This document shows, in pieces, positions 61,391-64,000 of a stretch of DNA of 64,000 bases. Under the pieces are notes generated by a model. It was not told where the DNA came from. It searched no databases and worked only from the letters and a program-made list of their open reading frames with translations. Numbering within the stretch: the first letter of the stretch is position 1; every line of letters starts with the position of its first letter. The stretch spans positions 29,902-93,901 of the forward strand of contig JAHHHD010000022.1 of assembly GCA_019359505.1 (NCBI GenBank), given 5' to 3'. The translations under genes were made by a program, and so were the position numbers. Source of the DNA: Drouetiella hepatica Uher 2000/2452. GTDB lineage: Bacteria; Cyanobacteriota; Cyanobacteriia; Elainellales; Elainellaceae.

Positions 61391-63358
61391 TTGGCATACA
61401 TAGCGGGCGATCAGGTTAGCGACAAGTTTGACGACTCCCTAACCGGAGGGGTGGAAGACGATACCATTAACGGCTTTACCGGAAACGATACGCTGCGGGG
61501 CGCAGCTGGAGCTGATTCTTTATACGGCGGCGAGGGCGACGACCAGATCTACGGCGGTGAGGGCAACGACCAGATCTATGGCGAAACAGGGAACGATCGC
61601 CTCTACGGCGAGCTAGGGAACGACGTGCTGCGAGGCAGTCAGGGTGGCGATTTCCTCGACGGCGGCGAGGGCGACGATCTGCTCTACGGTGAGGCAGGTG
61701 ATGATCTGCTCGATGGCGGCATCGGCAAAGACAGTCTTTATGGCGGATCTGACAACGATCGGCTGGAGGGCAGTGCCGATGATGATTTGCTCTATGGCGA
61801 GGTGGGCAACGACACACTCTTAGGTGGCGAGGGCAGCGATACTCTGACGGGCAGCGACGGCAACGACAGCTTAGCGGGCGAATCGGGCGATGATCAATTG
61901 GATGGAGGGTCAGGCAGTGATATTCTCCTGGGCGGAGCGGGGAACGACAGCCTCTATGCCGGGGAAGGCAACGATGCACTCGACGGAGGAGAGAACGCAG
62001 ACAAGCTCTACGGCGAGGCAGGCAACGATACTGTGACAGGTGGAGCAGGTGACGACAGCCTCCAGGGTGGGGAGGGCAATGACAGTCTGGACGGCGGCGA
62101 TGGCATAGATTTGCTCTACGGCGAAGTCGGGAATGACACGCTGTTGGGCGGCGCTGGCAACGACGAACTCCACGGCGGCGAGGGGGCAGACTCGCTAGAG
62201 GGCGGCGAGGGCAGCGATACCCTCTACGGCGAGGTCGGCAATGACTTTCTGACGGGCGGTGCTGGCAATGATTCGATCTATGGCGTGGAAGGCGATGATG
62301 TCCTTAAAGGGGATGCTGGCGATGATTATTTAAACGGCGGCAGCGACAATGACAGCTTAGACGGAGGAATCGGAAAAGATACTCTGTTTGCTGGAGAAGG
62401 CAATGATACCGTAAGCGGCGGCGATGATGAGGATGAACTGTTTGGCGAAGCTGGAAACGATCGCCTCTTCGGTGGCTTGGGCAACGATTCTCTGTTTGGC
62501 AGCGAGGGCAACGATACGCTGAGTGGGGATGACGGTAGCGATCTACTCTACGGCGAATTTGGCAACGATTCTCTCCTCGGCGGCGCTGGGAATGACGCAC
62601 TCTACGGAGGAACCGATGCGGATACGCTGTCGGGAGACAGTGGTGATGACCAGATCTATGGTGAGGTCGGCAATGATTCTCTCCTCGGCGGTGTCGGCAA
62701 CGACTCTCTCTATGGCGGCGAAGGAGATGATGCGCTGCGGGGCGACGAAGGGGACGATCGCCTCTTTGCCGAAGCAGGCAGTGATGTGGTGTCGGGAGGG
62801 CAGGGCAGCGATCGGCTCTACGGCGGTGACGGCAATGACGTGCTAGACGGCGGCGTGAGCAATGATTTTCTCTACGGCGATGCGGGTAGCGATCTGCTCA
62901 CGGGCGGCAAGGGCAACGATTTTCTCTATGGCGGCACAGACAACGACACGCTAATTGGCGGTGTGGGAAACGATCGCCTCGTGGGCAACTTGGGCAACGA
63001 TTCACTCACAGGCGGCAAAGGCAAAGACCGATTTGTCTTCGATACGGACAGTAAGTTTTCGGCAACCGCGATCGGCGTTGATATGATTCGAGACTTCAAG
63101 CCCGGTGAAGACAAAATCATCCTCGACAAAACCACCTTCACCGCCCTCAAATCCGTCAAGGCTTTGAGTGATAAAACGTTTGCGATCGCCGCCAACCCAA
63201 AAGCTGTAGCCACCAGTCCGGCGCTGATTGTCTACAGCAGCGGCAAGCTATTTTACAACAGCGATCGCGGTAAACCTGGCTTGGGCATTGGCAGCAATTT
63301 TGCCACGCTTACAGGACGTCCAGCCCTGACTGCCTCCGATTTCGTCATTTCTCCATAG
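61391..63358 (+). CDS. RTX-repeat calcium-binding protein
   Basis: 655 residues. Almost all of residues 8-535 is a run of RTX nonapeptides of the GGxGNDxLx type (about 55 units), which fold into a parallel beta-roll when Ca2+ binds. A C-terminal domain (about 540-655: KGKDRFVFDTDSKFSATAIGVDMIRDFKPGEDKIILD) is the cap found in secreted RTX proteins and cyanobacterial S-layer-like proteins. No signal peptide is visible, consistent with type I secretion, although no secretion genes are nearby. It starts with TTG 61391, with GAAGG upstream. No enzyme domain is present, so a structural or adhesive role is inferred. Confidence 0.93.
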   Translation: MAYIAGDQVSDKFDDSLTGGVEDDTINGFTGNDTLRGAAGADSLYGGEGDDQIYGGEGNDQIYGETGNDRLYGELGNDVLRGSQGGDFLDGGEGDDLLYGEAGDDLLDGGIGKDSLYGGSDNDRLEGSADDDLLYGEVGNDTLLGGEGSDTLTGSDGNDSLAGESGDDQLDGGSGSDILLGGAGNDSLYAGEGNDALDGGENADKLYGEAGNDTVTGGAGDDSLQGGEGNDSLDGGDGIDLLYGEVGNDTLLGGAGNDELHGGEGADSLEGGEGSDTLYGEVGNDFLTGGAGNDSIYGVEGDDVLKGDAGDDYLNGGSDNDSLDGGIGKDTLFAGEGNDTVSGGDDEDELFGEAGNDRLFGGLGNDSLFGSEGNDTLSGDDGSDLLYGEFGNDSLLGGAGNDALYGGTDADTLSGDSGDDQIYGEVGNDSLLGGVGNDSLYGGEGDDALRGDEGDDRLFAEAGSDVVSGGQGSDRLYGGDGNDVLDGGVSNDFLYGDAGSDLLTGGKGNDFLYGGTDNDTLIGGVGNDRLVGNLGNDSLTGGKGKDRFVFDTDSKFSATAIGVDMIRDFKPGEDKIILDKTTFTALKSVKALSDKTFAIAANPKAVATSPALIVYSSGKLFYNSDRGKPGLGIGSNFATLTGRPALTASDFVISP

Positions 63359-63390
63359 ATTTTCGAGTCGATCTGGGCTGCGATCTAGAC

Positions 63391-63575
63391 CATTGCAGCT
63401 CAAAGGCTCACCTTTCGAGTCCCAAAGCCGAAGTTCCGAGTTCTGAGCTGGATTGTCGCGGCTCTGAAGCTAAAGTTCCGAGTCCTAAAGGCGAAGTTCC
63501 GAGTTCAAAGCTAGACGATTGCAGCTCTGAGGTCAAAGTTCCGAGTCCCGAAGCCGAAGTTTCGAGATCGGAGGG
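63391..63575. repeat. About three 60-66 bp tandem repeats with an AAGTTCCGAGT core
   Basis: Units begin at 63391, 63451 and 63517 (CATTGCAGCTC / GATTGTCGCGGCTC / GATTGCAGCTC) and each contains AAGTTCCGAGT twice or nearly so. Both strands are open in some frame, but no start codon, ribosome site or domain is evident. It lies in the 400-bp gap after the RTX gene; no gene is claimed here. Confidence 0.75.
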
Positions 63576-63760
63576 GGAGCGATCGCCTTCAAAGCTTGAA
63601 GTTCCGAGATCTGAGCTTGGAGAGCGAAAGTTTTTGAGGGAAATCAGCTGCAAATGGGGAGGCGATCGCTTGCCTGAGACAGAGAGAATGGATTGGCGAT
63701 CGCGCTTGACTCCGTTCTCGCTAAAATAGAGCCACATTCGCAGGGCAGCAGCGAGAAATT

Positions 63761-63873
63761 GTGAGCGACGTTTTAACTGACATCTACAATTCAATTGATC
63801 CGTTTAGACCCTTACCCGCTGGTGATCCGGCTTATGTGGATTGTCAGGCAGTGCGGGGAGATGCCAATGTACT
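63761..63873 (+). pseudogene. N-terminus of a cyanobacterial P-loop ATPase-like protein, truncated by an insertion
   Basis: GTG 63761 encodes SDVLTDIYNSIDPFRPLPAGDPAYVDCQAVRGDANVL. This resembles, from memory, the start of a cyanobacterial family in which ...DPF-PLPAGDP-YVDC--VRGD--L-- precedes a P-loop GHRG-GKSTEL. Here the homology stops after about 38 codons at a junction, followed by GLFPTFGDLTA and a stop (63907-63909). The P-loop part is missing from the window. Most likely an insertion element has separated the start from the rest. Confidence 0.55.
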
Positions 63874-64000
63874 GGGGCTCTTCCCAACTTTTGGTGATCT
63901 TACGGCATGATCAAGATATCCCTCGTTTAGGATTTCAGAGGACTTGGAATTCCTTCGACATTTTCTGCCAGATACCCAACAAATTCGCTTAGATGCCTGG
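63874..64000 (+). mobile_element. Left end of an ISL3-like insertion sequence, continuing past the window
   Basis: It begins GGGGCTCTTCCCAACTTTTG, similar to ISL3-family left ends (GGCTCTT...). From TTG 63944 one frame reads MEFLRHFLPDTQQIRLDAW to the window edge, like ISL3-type transposase N-termini (L-LLPDP-LxLD pattern). The transposase body, right end and target duplication are outside the window. The assignment rests on pattern memory only. Confidence 0.5.

Noticed and set aside
61476..61979. Long minus-strand reading frames opposite the RTX gene
   Set aside because: Shadows caused by the repeated GGC-GAT-GAC codons; they give low-complexity Arg/Cys-rich peptides with no family match.
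63391..63575. Possible CRISPR array
   Set aside because: Units are adjacent, 60-66 bp, without unique spacers between conserved repeats, and there are no cas genes.
63408..63794. Minus-strand frame of 128 codons over the repeat tract
   Set aside because: Repetitive peptide with no domain; the plus strand is equally open, and the frame crosses into the region upstream of GTG 63761.

Overview
The window is chromosomal DNA from a cyanobacterium. The HIP1 palindrome GCGATCGC and its core CGATCG recur throughout. Several genes are cyanobacteria-typical: the Omp85-lpxC-fabZ-lpxA-lpxB cluster, pipX-pipY, a CURT1/CAAD thylakoid protein, ndhF-ndhD, a DesA-type desaturase, a Mo-nitrogenase C-terminal-domain protein and a PatA-like regulator. 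Sensory kinases and cyclases, RTX and DUF4347 proteins and many hairpin repeats suggest a filamentous, Leptolyngbya-like lineage. That placement is an inference. No rRNA, tRNA or CRISPR array was seen.

Layout. 0-2.8 kb: the end of a Uma2-like gene, a zinc dehydrogenase, a hairpin-repeat island and purC. 2.9-8.9 kb: an outer-membrane operon with the barrel insertase Omp85 and early lipid A enzymes LpxC, FabZ, LpxA and LpxB. 9.2-16.5 kb: a CURT1-like gene, then three minus-strand signalling genes (GAF-GAF-PAS adenylate cyclase, PatA-like response regulator, Ser/Thr kinase). 16.6-23.3 kb: a VOC gene broken by one stop codon, small secreted and membrane proteins, a MerR regulator, pilD, a TerB/Mo-nitrogenase-domain protein, PrsW and a DUF2809 protein. 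23.6-30.5 kb: the conserved minus-strand group der, ecfT/cbiQ, pipX, pipY with rlmN, preceded by DnaJ-domain and Rrf2 genes. 30.7-38.4 kb: sugar transferase, lipoprotein, conserved unknown, MalK-type ATPase, coiled-coil membrane protein, desA and a PAS-LuxR regulator.

38.4-43.9 kb: a 1.4-kb gene-free stretch holding a decayed IS1-family transposase and several hairpin repeats, then a complete four-gene PotABCD/YdcSTUV-type ABC importer. 44.0-55.2 kb: PhoD-like phosphatase, ndhD and ndhF, a cation diffusion facilitator, two small exported proteins and a PhoA-type alkaline phosphatase. 55.5-63.4 kb: secreted or surface proteins (DUF4347/DUF4394/Calx-beta/RTX, then a 655-residue RTX repeat protein) flanking a GMC oxidoreductase. 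The right edge has a tandem-repeat tract and the start of a P-loop-ATPase-like gene apparently cut by an ISL3-like element.

The least ordinary feature is the intergenic DNA. At least a dozen short imperfect palindromic elements fall into a few families with conserved outer ends. In several, the inner hairpin sequence differs between copies while base pairing is kept. Short 11-20 bp tandem duplications are also frequent between genes. I see no convincing new multi-gene defence or metabolic system here.
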